A stretch of 64,000 nt of DNA from Desulfocucumis palustris (GCF_002933875.1 NZ_BFAV01000172.1:1-64000); one strand, 5' to 3'. Shown: positions 24,433 through 33,676, numbered from the stretch's first letter. Translations and numbers: made by a program. The notes: generated by a model not told the origin, from the letters alone.

Positions 24433-25541
24433 TTTAACGTCACCGCCCCCATGACGGCCACCTGGCCGGACATTACCGCCACGTTTCCGGTTCCCCCGTT
24501 AACCTGCAGGTCGCTGTAATCCTGCACACCCTCGGTATCCAGCAGCAAAGACCCGATCCTGACATAGCGCACCGTAGGATCGCCGGAGAAGGCCAGGCTT
24601 TCCAGGTAGTCTTGGAGTGCCGCTTCAAAAAGGCTCCTTACTTCAGCCGGGGTCCTGGTGCCGGAAAGGACAACAACGGCGGTTACATCAATGTTCACCA
24701 TGGCGGCCGCCGTTACCGTCACCGCCGCCCCAATGGGCGCCTTTCCCTCCCCCATGCCCGGGTTTGGGTCAATATACCCTTGCGCCGCGTCCACAATGGC
24801 CTGGCTGGCCGGCTGTTTGTCCCTGTCCAGGAGAACAACCTTCACGGTGCCCGGTCCGTTCCACAAGGGTATCACCTGGACCGCCCCCACTCCGGCGACC
24901 TCCAGCGCCCATTGCATGTAATCGGCCTTGTTTCCGCTGGTTCCCGGGGTTCTAACCCTGGTTAAAAACCTGTCCCTTAAATCATCATCAGATTCCGTAT
25001 CCGCTCCCCCTGTTACCGGGGATTCGTTTGTTACCGCGGATACCCCGTTGACGGGGGTTGCCAGCAACCCGACGGCACCCGCCGCCACGTTGCCTGTTTT
25101 GCCGGCCTCCGCCGCTTCAATGTCAGCGAACACGTATCCCTCAGCCGGAATAACAGCCGCCTGTTTGGTTACAAATTCCACAGCCCCGGTGTTCGTTACC
25201 AGGTCCGCCGCGGTGCTTACCGTTGTGCCGGCCGGTATAACGGTTCCCGCCACGCCGGTGAATCTGACCTGGCCGGCAGACTTAACCGCCGGCTTTCTGC
25301 TGATTCCGTGCTCATCGCATCTGGCGTCCAGGTATTCGCCAAAGGTGGTGCCGGCAAAACCCCGGTTAAGATATTCCCCCATATCCGCTTTCATTTGCGC
25401 TATTTCGTTGGACACGCCGGCCAGGGCGTCATATATGTAGCTGCCCTCGGATTTGTCAATGTCATCAGCCACCCTGTCCAGCATCCTGCTCAGAATGTTA
25501 TATTCACTTTCATTTGTCAGAAAATCAGGCAGTTCCGACAT
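24429..25541 (-). CDS. Baseplate J-like wedge protein
   Basis: About 370 residues. It contains the baseplate_J signature order: SEGSYIYDALAGVSNEIAQ near the N terminus, a GEYLDARCDEHGISR segment, beta-rich middle repeats (VPAGTTVST-like), and DDLRDRFLTRVRTPGTSGNKADYMQWALEVAGVGAVQV near the centre. It forms the wedges of contractile-tail baseplates (XkdT in PBSX). The ATG at 25541 overlaps the TGA of the DUF2634 gene; an upstream in-frame extension would lie inside that gene and is rejected. Strongly supports a contractile tail. Confidence 0.9.
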   Translation of the reverse strand: MSELPDFLTNESEYNILSRMLDRVADDIDKSEGSYIYDALAGVSNEIAQMKADMGEYLNRGFAGTTFGEYLDARCDEHGISRKPAVKSAGQVRFTGVAGTVIPAGTTVSTAADLVTNTGAVEFVTKQAAVIPAEGYVFADIEAAEAGKTGNVAAGAVGLLATPVNGVSAVTNESPVTGGADTESDDDLRDRFLTRVRTPGTSGNKADYMQWALEVAGVGAVQVIPLWNGPGTVKVVLLDRDKQPASQAIVDAAQGYIDPNPGMGEGKAPIGAAVTVTAAAMVNIDVTAVVVLSGTRTPAEVRSLFEAALQDYLESLAFSGDPTVRYVRIGSLLLDTEGVQDYSDLQVNGGTGNVAVMSGQVAVMGAVTLN

Positions 25542-25996
25542 CAGCTTAATTTCACCTCGCTCCCGATGGTTGTTTTCTCCCCCCGCACAGTGGTGATGTC
25601 GCAGGTAAAATACAGGGCGTCTTCCCGCCACGAAAAGGAGAAATTATTAACCTCAGCTGTCCTGGGGTCAACCAGCAGCGCCTCCCCGGTCATGCGCTCA
25701 ACTTCACTTTCAATAATTGCCCTTGAATACCCGCGCCCCGCAAGCTCCTCGTACTCACTGCCGTAATTCCGGCTATATATCAGATAACGGTATCGCTGGG
25801 TCAACAGGGTTTTTTGACACCACTCCATGTAAGCCTCAATACCTTCCGCGGTTGCCACTCCGCCCGAGGGAGTCAGAATAAAATCCCCCGCCCCGAAATC
25901 AAAGCGCCAGCTTCTCCCGAATAACGCTTCGCCTTCGCTGAACCGGTTAATTTCAGGAGCATTAATTGTTGTCTCAGTTGGGAAAAGGTTAGGCAT
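25541..25996 (-). CDS. DUF2634 baseplate protein (XkdS-like, gp25 type)
   Basis: 151 residues with the order seen in XkdS/DUF2634: an N-terminal RSWRFDF segment, then EGIEAYMEWCQKTLLTQRYRYLIYSRNYGSE, and a conserved C-terminal region including EVERMTGEALLVDPRTAEV. Proteins of this type are the lysozyme-fold gp25-like baseplate subunits. It overlaps both neighbours by a few bases, so the baseplate genes are tightly coupled. Confidence 0.85.
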   Translation of the reverse strand: MPNLFPTETTINAPEINRFSEGEALFGRSWRFDFGAGDFILTPSGGVATAEGIEAYMEWCQKTLLTQRYRYLIYSRNYGSEYEELAGRGYSRAIIESEVERMTGEALLVDPRTAEVNNFSFSWREDALYFTCDITTVRGEKTTIGSEVKLS

Positions 25997-26402
25997 TTGG
26001 CATCACCCTCGCTAATATGACAAAATCCTGGCCGCCGTTAACCGGTGCCACCAGTACCCTGTCGCCGGTTTTTAATCCTTGCTTTAATTCCAGACGCACA
26101 TCCTCAAATTCCCGGGCGTTGAAACTGTATTTTGTCAAGGCCGATGTGCCGGCTCCCGGCAGGGGATTACCCTGCCCGTCCACCGGACTTGTGGCGGTTC
26201 CAACCAGGAAAAAATCCGGAAGATGTATTTTAACCAGCCAATCTGCTATCAGGAAATCCTTTATTTCATGTTTAAAGTTATCCAGCTTCAGCCCCGCGGA
26301 GGTGATGGTTCCCAGTTCGCATTGCATTCCTGATGCCGGCCGGCCGGCTTTATCCGTGATCCTTGCTTCCAGCAGGGAAACAATCTGTTTAAAAGGATCC
26401 AT
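25989..26402 (-). CDS. DUF2577 tail protein (XkdR-like)
   Basis: 137 residues, beta-rich, with the central GTITSAGLKLDNFKHEI segment and a closing GDRVLVAPVNGGQDFVILARV. In PBSX-type clusters XkdR lies between the XkdQ hub and XkdS, as here. It is probably a baseplate hub accessory. Overlaps the hub gene by 14 bases. Confidence 0.8.
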   Translation of the reverse strand: MDPFKQIVSLLEARITDKAGRPASGMQCELGTITSAGLKLDNFKHEIKDFLIADWLVKIHLPDFFLVGTATSPVDGQGNPLPGAGTSALTKYSFNAREFEDVRLELKQGLKTGDRVLVAPVNGGQDFVILARVMPNA

Positions 26403-27390
26403 TAAAATACCGCCTCCTGACCAATTCGGCGCCTGCCAGTTCCAGGCTCATGTGGCCGGGGCCGCCCAGTTCGTGTTTTACCGAGGTGACCAGCAATTCC
26501 CAGCCGTTCAGGCTTACTTTGTCGCCGGCCCTGATTGTGTTGACATCCAGACCTCTGACAGTCACCGTTTCCTGAATCCCGGCAAGCAATTTTTGCCCCG
26601 CGGTTTTGGCCTGGCCCGCACTGGTAATCTTGCTGTCAATCAGAACTTTCTGCAATGTCCCCAGTTTTTCCGTCTCACCCTTGACCAGGGCCAGTACGGG
26701 GGAACGCTTGTCTTCGGGAGCATTGCCCAGAACCTTTACCTGGGTGATTGCACCCTCCAGGGTCCGGCGCTGGTTTATTTCTTCCAGGTTTTGTTCCGTT
26801 TCAAGGGCCCAGATGGTTGAATTGCCGCCAATTCTGTATAATTCCAGCCCGTTGGGAGTCATCCGGGGCCGGTACATTTCCCCGCCCTTTTTAACGGTAT
26901 CCGCCAAATCAGCCCTTATCATGGAATAAACCGATTGGGCACGGTATACCGCCTTGGCCAGCGGAGTTTTTGTGTCGGCCAGCCCGGAAGCCAGGGTGAT
27001 ATTCCAGTCGCCGGCATATTTTTTAAGCCTCTGGGTTGCGGTTTGGCCTGCGGGGAACAGATACTCGTCCTCACTTCTGGAAAGGTATATTGTTTTGTCG
27101 TAAACCCCCACATTCAGGTGTTTTTGTCCCCGGAAAGAGCTGTAGCACTCCCACACCACGCCCGGCTGCAGCAGGTATTGCATAACGTTGCCGCCAAAGG
27201 GCAGGCCGGAGACCCGGATATCCTGCCCGGGGGTTATGGCTGGAAAATCAGCGGTTGCAACCAGTCTGATATCCGCGTGATAGGCTATATCATCCAAGGA
27301 CTCTTCCAGGGTTATGCTCTCCACAAGCTCCCGGAGATAATACCGGTTGTCCAGAACCACCTCGTATTTGCCGCTTCCCGGATTAATCAT
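26389..27390 (-). CDS. Tail hub protein, XkdQ/gpD-like
   Basis: 333 residues. The N-terminal beta-barrel region contains ESITLEESLDDIAYHADIRLV, and the C-terminal half contains ITQVKVLGN and an AQKLLAGIQETVTVRGLDVNTIRAGDKVSL segment as found in XkdQ/gpD hub proteins, which form the trimeric base of the tail tube. The position between the LysM protein (XkdP) and XkdR-like gene is identical to PBSX. It overlaps the upstream gene by 4 bases. Confidence 0.85.
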   Translation of the reverse strand: MINPGSGKYEVVLDNRYYLRELVESITLEESLDDIAYHADIRLVATADFPAITPGQDIRVSGLPFGGNVMQYLLQPGVVWECYSSFRGQKHLNVGVYDKTIYLSRSEDEYLFPAGQTATQRLKKYAGDWNITLASGLADTKTPLAKAVYRAQSVYSMIRADLADTVKKGGEMYRPRMTPNGLELYRIGGNSTIWALETEQNLEEINQRRTLEGAITQVKVLGNAPEDKRSPVLALVKGETEKLGTLQKVLIDSKITSAGQAKTAGQKLLAGIQETVTVRGLDVNTIRAGDKVSLNGWELLVTSVKHELGGPGHMSLELAGAELVRRRYFNGSF

Positions 27391-28037
27391 TTGGGCATCA
27401 CCAGCTTCATTCCCGGGTAAATCAAATCCGGGTCGGGGCCGATTATCTTTTTATTGTTTGAGTAGATATCCTTCCACCTTGAGCCGTCACCGTAATTCAG
27501 TTTCGCTATGGCCCAAAGGGTGTCCCCGGACTTTACCTTATATTCCCCGGCAACCGGTTTTAAATCTTGCCTTTGGGCTTTCAGCCCGCCCGTGGAAGAA
27601 AGCGAAGCCGCCGCCTCCGCGGCGGTCCTGACCTTAATCTCACGCCATGTCCGGCAGGTCAGGTCGTAATAAACGTCACCGGGATAACCGCCTTTGAAGA
27701 CGCTGGTATGAGCGGATATCAACACCGGCACGTTTATAATGGTTCCGGTTATATTCAGCCTGACGGGCTTGCGGCTTATCATCCATGCCGTCAACCGGTT
27801 CATGGCCTGCTGGGGGTCGGGCAGGTCGGAATAACGGCAAAAGGACGGGTCATATTCCATGGGAAAAAAAGAAGAGAAGGTGATATCTTTTACCTTCTCC
27901 CCGGTGGGAAAGTCAATTTCCCCGAGATTTATTATGTCAACCGTTTCATATTGCTTTTCCCGCCGGATTGTTACTTCTTCCGGGTTCACCGGCAGCTGTA
28001 ATTCCGGTCCCTCGGGGTCCGATAAGATGAAATCCAA
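27387..28037 (-). CDS. LysM-domain tail protein (XkdP-like)
   Basis: 216 residues. The first 150 residues are a tail-type domain (LPVNPEEVTI near the start) and the last 50 form a LysM fold beginning YKVKSGDTLWAIAKLNYGDGSRW and ending GPDPDLIYPGMKLVMP. It is a baseplate protein that would bind peptidoglycan or stabilise the hub. Same order as XkdP in PBSX. Confidence 0.9.
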   Translation of the reverse strand: MDFILSDPEGPELQLPVNPEEVTIRREKQYETVDIINLGEIDFPTGEKVKDITFSSFFPMEYDPSFCRYSDLPDPQQAMNRLTAWMISRKPVRLNITGTIINVPVLISAHTSVFKGGYPGDVYYDLTCRTWREIKVRTAAEAAASLSSTGGLKAQRQDLKPVAGEYKVKSGDTLWAIAKLNYGDGSRWKDIYSNNKKIIGPDPDLIYPGMKLVMPK

Positions 28038-28077
28038 GGAGATTCACCTCCCTTTTTAATGCCGGCGGCCAATGAGG

Positions 28078-29526
28078 CTAGGCATAGGCCGGACCAAGGC
28101 CGCCGCTTCTGTTTTGGTATGCCTTGCGGAATTCCCTTGCAATTTTTAAGGCTATTTCATCGCCCAAACCGGCGGCATCCGCCTGGCTGTTAACGGTAAC
28201 GTTTACTGAAACCTTTTGATTGATCCGCGGGTTGTTATTGTTGTATTTATTGGTTAAACCGCCGGATATACCATCCATGGGGGGTAACATCAGCTCAATA
28301 TCTTTAATATTGCTTTTTCTCCGGCTCATGCCTTTTATAGTTTCCAATTGAAAATTCTTATACCGGTTGTTTTTATTAAATGAATTAAATAAATCTCGCT
28401 TATAAATATAAACATCCGCATTTAAATCATTAATAGTTCGTAAAGGGCGGATAGCTTTTTGGGTCATAAGAGAGGCAGGATTGGCATAACTGTTGTTGGG
28501 CAAATTTTGTTCTAAAATGTTATTTTTGTAACGTGCAGCAGCCATCTTGCCGGTTTGTAATGAATTGTGAAAGCGGTCCCCGGTGTTTTGAGTTAGTTCA
28601 ATAAATTTATCGAAAGCCCATCCTGATAATTCATCGCCCACAAACCCTCCTATAAAGTTTCCAACTGCGCCACCTGCAGGGCCTCCAACGAAAGCGCCTC
28701 CCAGCATCCCTAATGTGCTGCCGATACCACTACCGGCAGTGGTAACTAATAGTCTTGCTAACTCTAAATTCCTTTCTTTCCCTTTTTTGTTTCGAAGAAT
28801 ATTACCCACTTCAAGAATTCTTAAACCAATTCCCAAATACCCGGCCCTTTTAGCAATATATGTCAGCCTGTTCGCTTCATGTATATTTATCGGCATTGCA
28901 TCTGATAATATTTCTGCGGTTGAACCAATGCCATCTATCAAATCTTCGCTGGAGCCAATAAGATCTTCACTGCTAAATGCAACTTTTTCCAGCAGTTTTT
29001 TTATGTGCGCACTGATGGATTTATTTTTTTGCTCAGCAATTATTGCCTTATTTGAAAAGCCCAGCTTATTCTTATTGATTTCATTGATCTTATTTATCAT
29101 TACCCGCTCTTTAATGGGATAAATAGGATCAACCGCGTATAATATATCCTTAATCCTCTGACCTGCTACATAACTATTCTTATTCAAATCGGCAATGGAT
29201 CGCAAAGGTTTTGTAAGCATATTTTTTGTTGGTATGGCATCAGTTTCCAATTTTAAATGGAAACTGATGCTGCTCTCTGTAGCTTTTTTCCAGCGCTCTG
29301 TCTCTTTGTATCCCGAACCGCCAGCCGCCCTATTAGGGCTTTTCATAATTAAATGTCGATTTACATTTGGGACGCCTATGTTACTATACTTTTTTAAATT
29401 ATTGATAGTCCGCGAGGTGAAAAATGCCTTATTAAAATTACGCTCAACCGCCCTTTTTCTGCGCTCCGCCTCTTCATCCCCCGGCCCCCCTGAAGTCCTG
29501 CCTAATTTATAATTAATATCAAACAC
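28078..29526 (-). CDS. Short tail tape-measure protein
   Basis: About 482 residues, by position and layout the tape measure: it follows the frameshifting chaperone gene and precedes the LysM gene. It is largely helical, with a central Gly/Ala-rich hydrophobic stretch (GGPAGGAVGNFIGGFVGDE) that could act as a membrane-active segment. At about 1.5 angstroms per residue it would set a tail of only about 70 nm. The GTG at 29526 is chosen because AAGGAGG lies 9 bases upstream, just after the frameshift product ends. The gene is clearly more AT-rich than its neighbours, suggesting that it has been swapped in. Confidence 0.7.
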   Translation of the reverse strand: MFDINYKLGRTSGGPGDEEAERRKRAVERNFNKAFFTSRTINNLKKYSNIGVPNVNRHLIMKSPNRAAGGSGYKETERWKKATESSISFHLKLETDAIPTKNMLTKPLRSIADLNKNSYVAGQRIKDILYAVDPIYPIKERVMINKINEINKNKLGFSNKAIIAEQKNKSISAHIKKLLEKVAFSSEDLIGSSEDLIDGIGSTAEILSDAMPINIHEANRLTYIAKRAGYLGIGLRILEVGNILRNKKGKERNLELARLLVTTAGSGIGSTLGMLGGAFVGGPAGGAVGNFIGGFVGDELSGWAFDKFIELTQNTGDRFHNSLQTGKMAAARYKNNILEQNLPNNSYANPASLMTQKAIRPLRTINDLNADVYIYKRDLFNSFNKNNRYKNFQLETIKGMSRRKSNIKDIELMLPPMDGISGGLTNKYNNNNPRINQKVSVNVTVNSQADAAGLGDEIALKIAREFRKAYQNRSGGLGPAYA

Positions 29527-29530
29527 GCCG

Positions 29531-30096
29531 CTAACCCTCCTTCCGCGCCCCGTCTCCGGCTTCCAGCTCAATCTCCGTACTGGCTAAAAGAAAAAGCTGT
29601 TCCCCCCGGGGCAGCTTCCAGAAATCCCCGGGAAGCAGGTGGTGCCGCACCCACATAAAGTGCAGCACCCCCGGCAGCCCCCCGGAGTTGATCAGTTTTT
29701 TACATCATCAAGAGAAATATTGAAGCCGCTTAAATCAAGAACCGTTTCCCCAAGGGCGGAAAGCTCCCCGGCCAGCAATACCCGTTTGATTATTTCCTCC
29801 GGCCCGGAAGCCTTATGCTTGGCCAGCAGCTTGCCGTCCCCCCAGTTCGGGGATACCGTCGCCGCTTCAATAAGGGCCACGTTAAAGTCCTCTTCATCTA
29901 TATGCTCGATTACCTGGCCCCGGCGCTCCCTGCGCCGGGTGCAGCGCTCCCGGATGCCGAAAACCTGTTTCCCGGTCAATCCCCTCAACGTCACCGGGAT
30001 ACCCAGGCGGGGAAGGGTAACAGTCTTTTCAGGAAGGGAATCGGCCTCCAGCAGCCTGTTGATTATCTGTTCGCCGGTCATTTTTTCCATATCCAT
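29531..30096 (-). CDS. Tail assembly chaperone with -1 frameshift extension (gpG/gpGT, XkdN type)
   Basis: The zero frame (30096-29692) makes a 134-residue chaperone starting MDMEKMTGEQI and ending DLSGFNISLDDVKN. In the last codons it reads GTA AAA AAC TGA, giving a perfect slippery heptamer A-AAA-AAC. A -1 shift continues in the other frame for about 57 codons (LINSGGLPGVLHFMWVR and onward to a stop at 29533-29531), producing a gpGT-like longer form whose WVRHHLLPGDFWKLP segment resembles XkdO-type extensions. Both forms bind the tape measure, which begins just downstream. This is a conserved arrangement of long-tailed phages. Confidence 0.88.
29692..29701 (-). promoter_or_regulatory. Programmed -1 ribosomal frameshift site
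   Basis: The minus strand carries AAAAAAC (29701-29695) directly before the zero-frame TGA (29694-29692), in the X-XXY-YYZ register required for a -1 shift. The downstream -1 frame stays open for about 57 codons up to the tape-measure start. Confidence 0.88.
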
Positions 30097-30107
30097 GCCA
30101 ATCACCC

Positions 30108-30515
30108 CTATGCCACGATGGGATCCAGAAGCTCGTATTCCTCAAAGGTGAATTTAACTTCCTCCGTCACGGGTTCCCCGGCTTTCCAGCTAGCCAGCTG
30201 AAGTCCGTCCACCAGCACGTTTTTCAGTCTAATCCTTTCAAAGCCGTATGCCTCGGGGTCGTCCAGCTTGGAGATAATTTCAAACTTGCTGAAACCCCGC
30301 TGCAGCATACCGCTGGTTACTTTAAAGCCGCTCATGGTGCCGCTGCCTTTTAGAGGACCTTTCTTATACCTCTTCCAGACATCGCCGGACAAAAGAATTT
30401 CCTTCTTGTCCATTTCAACATTGGCCACAAGGCTGTTAAAATTGGTTTGCCACTGGCCGTCGATAAAAACCTGACCATAAGTTCCCAGAATGGTTCTGCC
30501 GGCATCCAAAGACAA
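30108..30515 (-). CDS. Phage tail tube protein (XkdM/DUF2001-like)
   Basis: 135 residues with the family order: ILGTYGQVFIDGQW near the start, a NVEMDKKEILLSGDVWKRYKKG segment and a C-terminal EEVKFTFEEYELLDPI. It forms the inner tube of the contractile tail. It follows the sheath gene by 12 bases and precedes the chaperone gene. TTG start with GGAGGTGG upstream. Presence of sheath plus tube confirms the contractile type. Confidence 0.9.
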   Translation of the reverse strand: MSLDAGRTILGTYGQVFIDGQWQTNFNSLVANVEMDKKEILLSGDVWKRYKKGPLKGSGTMSGFKVTSGMLQRGFSKFEIISKLDDPEAYGFERIRLKNVLVDGLQLASWKAGEPVTEEVKFTFEEYELLDPIVA

Positions 30516-30527
30516 TTAAGCCACCTC

Positions 30528-32000
30528 CTACTTCACAATAAAAGTGCCGAATATTTGTTCCATAACGTCGGTGAGCCTGGCCTCCCACCTTAGATATACC
30601 TGGTCCGGCTCCGGGGTATTGACGGCCCCGGTTCCGTAATAATCCGGGTCCAGATATACATCCCAGCCGGTATTTTCTATAATTCCGGCCTGTGCCAGAG
30701 ACTGCATGTACTGTTTACAGGCCCCGATCAGGGCCAGGCGCCCTTCCTCGGTGTTGTTGACCTTGCCTATATAATTGTCCTCGGCGGCCCTTAACAGGTC
30801 CGTATTGACAGCATCCATTACCCTGATGGTCCTGATCTTTTTCCAGGAATTGTTTTGCCCCTGGCGAAGGGTCACCAGGGAATTCATCCCCCGCAAGGCC
30901 TTAACCAGCAATCCGTCATGGAAGAGCAGGAAAACTCCCCCGGCAACGGCCTGCTCCATCTCGGAGCGGGTCCACCGTCTGGTCACGTCATCAAAGGGTG
31001 TTGCCGCGTAAGTGGTCGCCTCGCTGAGTTTCTGGCCGGCTATAAGCCCGGCCACATAGGCCGAAAGCTGCGCGCTGGAATAGGCAACACCATCCAGAAT
31101 GGCGCCCGTCCCGACGTTGACAATCCCTTCATGGTTAAACCCGGCGCTTCTGGCTATGGCCTTGCCCACCGCCTCGGGCGCAGTGTCGTCGGAGGCCTGT
31201 CCGCCGAGAACCGCTATTATGCCTTTTCCTTCTTCCCTCATCCGTCCGGCCCAGGATACCAGGGATGTTTGTATGGCCGGATCATAAACACCGTCCAGGG
31301 CGATCAGATTAAAATCCCGGGTTTCAAAAGCCGTAAGGGCGCCGGCGTATTCCGCGGCTCCTATTGAAGCAATGCCGGAATTCCCGCCGCTGAGCGGCTG
31401 GTCCGGCACACCGGCGATTGTGCCGTCGCCGCCGGCCAGTTTGGCCGCCCTCACCCACTTGTTTGCAGGGTCGCTATTTATGGCGGCAACCGCATTGTCC
31501 ACCACCCCGGCGCCTTTGTTAAAGGTAAAGGTTCTGAGTAACACGGAGCCCTCAAAAAGCTGTAGATCCTGTTTGTTTACGCCGTCGGCGGGGTTGTCCC
31601 CGACGGTGATTTTAAAGTTGTTGCCCCTGGCGCCTTCATACCTGGCCGTTATTCCCAGGACATCCGCGGCCGACCCGTCCTTTAAAGTCACACCGGCTTT
31701 AGCCGCGCTGCCGTCAGCCAGCCGGTAGGCCAAAACTTTACCGGCCCCTCCCAGCAGAATCAATTTAAGGGTTGTTGCCGCCGTGGAGCCTCCGGTGTGA
31801 TCCGCGGAAAAATAATCATTTATCGCCGCTTCGCTGTTTATCTCAACGAACTCCCTTACCGGGCCCCAGTGAGCCTTCACCGGCGCCACCACCACGCCCC
31901 TGGCGCCGGGCTGTATAGCCGCCAGGGCGGCAGCCTCAAAATTCAGATACAATCCCGGAAGCACAGGTATTTCAGTTGCCGACCATGTTCCGCCCGCCAT
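30528..32000 (-). CDS. Contractile tail sheath protein (XkdK-like)
   Basis: About 490 residues. The N terminus MAGGTWSATEIPVLPGLYLNF and the GARGVVVAPVKAHWGP segment match PBSX/Myoviridae sheath proteins, as does the C-terminal domain (RAAEDNYIGKVNNTEEGRLALI and QVYLRWEARLTDVMEQIF). Sheath subunits contract to drive the tube through a target envelope. The ATG at 32000 is preferred over an in-frame codon two residues upstream, with GGAGAGGA in front. Confidence 0.93.
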   Translation of the reverse strand: MAGGTWSATEIPVLPGLYLNFEAAALAAIQPGARGVVVAPVKAHWGPVREFVEINSEAAINDYFSADHTGGSTAATTLKLILLGGAGKVLAYRLADGSAAKAGVTLKDGSAADVLGITARYEGARGNNFKITVGDNPADGVNKQDLQLFEGSVLLRTFTFNKGAGVVDNAVAAINSDPANKWVRAAKLAGGDGTIAGVPDQPLSGGNSGIASIGAAEYAGALTAFETRDFNLIALDGVYDPAIQTSLVSWAGRMREEGKGIIAVLGGQASDDTAPEAVGKAIARSAGFNHEGIVNVGTGAILDGVAYSSAQLSAYVAGLIAGQKLSEATTYAATPFDDVTRRWTRSEMEQAVAGGVFLLFHDGLLVKALRGMNSLVTLRQGQNNSWKKIRTIRVMDAVNTDLLRAAEDNYIGKVNNTEEGRLALIGACKQYMQSLAQAGIIENTGWDVYLDPDYYGTGAVNTPEPDQVYLRWEARLTDVMEQIFGTFIVK

Positions 32001-32185
32001 TAGCAAATCCTCTCCTTTATTATTTTATTTCCGGCTTTTAGAAGCGGTGTGCCATACCACACGAGAATTTCACACTCATCACCTCCGCTAAAATCAAATA
32101 TAAGTGAGCCTTGGGTTCCGCCGGGAAGTCCCCATTCCAAGCCTTCCTTACTTGCGAAGCGAGAGCGAAGGGAGGGGTGGTTCAC
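32000..32185 (-). CDS. Small hypothetical tail-cluster protein (XkdJ position)
   Basis: 61 residues, GTG start with AAGGGG upstream, overlapping the stop of the preceding gene (ATGTGA) and touching the sheath start. Not recognised, but small proteins occupy the same place before the sheath gene in PBSX-type clusters. The sequence is compact with a CEILVWYGTPLLKAG strand-turn pattern. Tight overlap on both sides argues that it is real. Confidence 0.5.
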   Translation of the reverse strand: MNHPSLRSRFASKEGLEWGLPGGTQGSLIFDFSGGDECEILVWYGTPLLKAGNKIIKERIC

Positions 32186-33093
32186 ATAGTCCCCTTATTG
32201 TGTACGGCTGAGATAAGTGGAGCCTCATCCCCGGCTCTGCTTGCCAGTTGCCTGAGGGTTACCGATAATTGACCGGTGTTGAAGGCGTCGGCCTCATATT
32301 CAACCCTGGGGCGGCCAACAGTAAGATACCGTCTGTCGGCGCCGTCCAATAAAATTTTTATCGCGCCGCCCAATTGCCGGGCGATCATGACAACGGCCCA
32401 CTGTTGCTCATTTATGCCGGCGCCTAAAACATGCCCCGTAAAGGTTTTTTGCACCTCGAAGAAATACCGGGCCCTCTCCCTTGTCTCAACTTTGGAGAGA
32501 CGCCAGAGCACCGCGGGGTTTTTATAATTAACCGGCCAAAGATTGCGGTAAACCGCCCAGCCCGTGCCCAGCAGGGACTCCGTCCATCCGGACAGGGCTT
32601 CCAGCCAGGGGTCGTTCTCCACATTATCCGTTCCCGGTACTGGCTGCAGCGCCAGAACAACGAATTTCAGGCCCCTGGATATTACATCCAGTCCGGTATC
32701 TATGCAGTCGCCGCCCAGGGTGCCCAGGTAGCGGCAGGTGAACCAATCTCCGCCGCTTGCCGTAAGCTGCTGACCTTCTAATGCCCCGGTGATTTTTTCA
32801 ACCAGATTGTCCACATTTTGAAATGACTCCGAGGCTGAAACATATGGCCATATCTCAATGTTTCTCAAAAAGCCGGCCCAGGGAGTTACATCCGGTCCCA
32901 TGCGGACCGAAAGGACTCCGGCATCCACATTATTTCCAAACAGATCCGCCCGGGGAAGTTCCTTGGAGTCCGCCCCCTGTTTCAAAACCAGATAGGGCTT
33001 TGCCGTGTTTGCATTTGCCGTATGAAATTCAAGCACTCTGCCTTCAATTTCCGGAATGACATCAATTAATTTTTGACCAATCGCCGCTCTCAT
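32182..33093 (-). CDS. Probable tail terminator/completion protein, possibly two fused domains
   Basis: 303 residues lying upstream of the sheath, where tail-terminator and head-tail joining genes usually lie. The first half (MRAAIGQKLIDVIPEI, RNIEIWPYV) looks like a tail-terminator-type domain; the second half (about 160-303) with RARYFFEVQKTFTGHV and ADAFNTGQLSVTLRQ could be a second unit of similar fold. Not recognised by name. No portal, capsid or terminase gene is present upstream, so this protein would cap a headless tail. Confidence 0.5.
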   Translation of the reverse strand: MRAAIGQKLIDVIPEIEGRVLEFHTANANTAKPYLVLKQGADSKELPRADLFGNNVDAGVLSVRMGPDVTPWAGFLRNIEIWPYVSASESFQNVDNLVEKITGALEGQQLTASGGDWFTCRYLGTLGGDCIDTGLDVISRGLKFVVLALQPVPGTDNVENDPWLEALSGWTESLLGTGWAVYRNLWPVNYKNPAVLWRLSKVETRERARYFFEVQKTFTGHVLGAGINEQQWAVVMIARQLGGAIKILLDGADRRYLTVGRPRVEYEADAFNTGQLSVTLRQLASRAGDEAPLISAVHNKGTM

Positions 33094-33106
33094 TATATTT
33101 AACGTG

Positions 33107-33592
33107 CTACACCTCCTGTCCTAAGGACTCCCTCTCACTTATTGTTTGCTTTCGTACGACAAGCGCGATTTTTTTCTCGGCACGGCGCACTAGATTCTGA
33201 ACGCTGCCCTTGTTGCAGCCCATGAGTTCCCCGGCCTGGGCAAAGGAGTAGCAATGTCCGCGGACCAGCCTGAAGGCCTCTCTCTCCCTTGCGGACAGGG
33301 AGGACAGCAGCCTTTCCAGAAGCTGTACCATCCAGTCCGGAGCGGATTTTACGGAATCACTGCTTTTCAGAAAGCGTGAGATTAAAAACGGGTCCACCGG
33401 CACTTCCCTTTTTTCACGGCTCCATCTGGCAACGCTCCACTTTTTGCCGGGCACCCGCCCTGTTTCCATGTATTCTATCGCCCACAGGGTATCCGATATC
33501 ATGCTCCTGCCGTGTATCGGCGATATATTGCTCCTGCGCAACAGGCTCAATGATTTTTTATATTCATCTATCAGCTCTTTCACAGCGCTCAC
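33107..33592 (-). CDS. Xpf-like sigma-70 region 4 activator
   Basis: 161 residues. The C-terminal half has a helix-turn-helix of sigma region 4 type (LSAREREAFRLVRGHCYSFAQ, then GCNKGSVQNLVRRAEKKI). The N-terminal part (LLRRSNISPIHGRSMISDTL) resembles Xpf, the PBSX positive control factor that switches on late tail genes. It lies directly before the tail genes and after a full sigma factor gene. It would recruit RNA polymerase to a late promoter. Confidence 0.75.
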   Translation of the reverse strand: MSAVKELIDEYKKSLSLLRRSNISPIHGRSMISDTLWAIEYMETGRVPGKKWSVARWSREKREVPVDPFLISRFLKSSDSVKSAPDWMVQLLERLLSSLSAREREAFRLVRGHCYSFAQAGELMGCNKGSVQNLVRRAEKKIALVVRKQTISERESLGQEV

Positions 33593-33676
33593 TCCAGTCG
33601 GTAAAAATCCCGCGGGAAGTAACCGATAATGATTTACAGCTTTAGAGTAGAACTAAAAAGAAAAAAAAGAACACCC

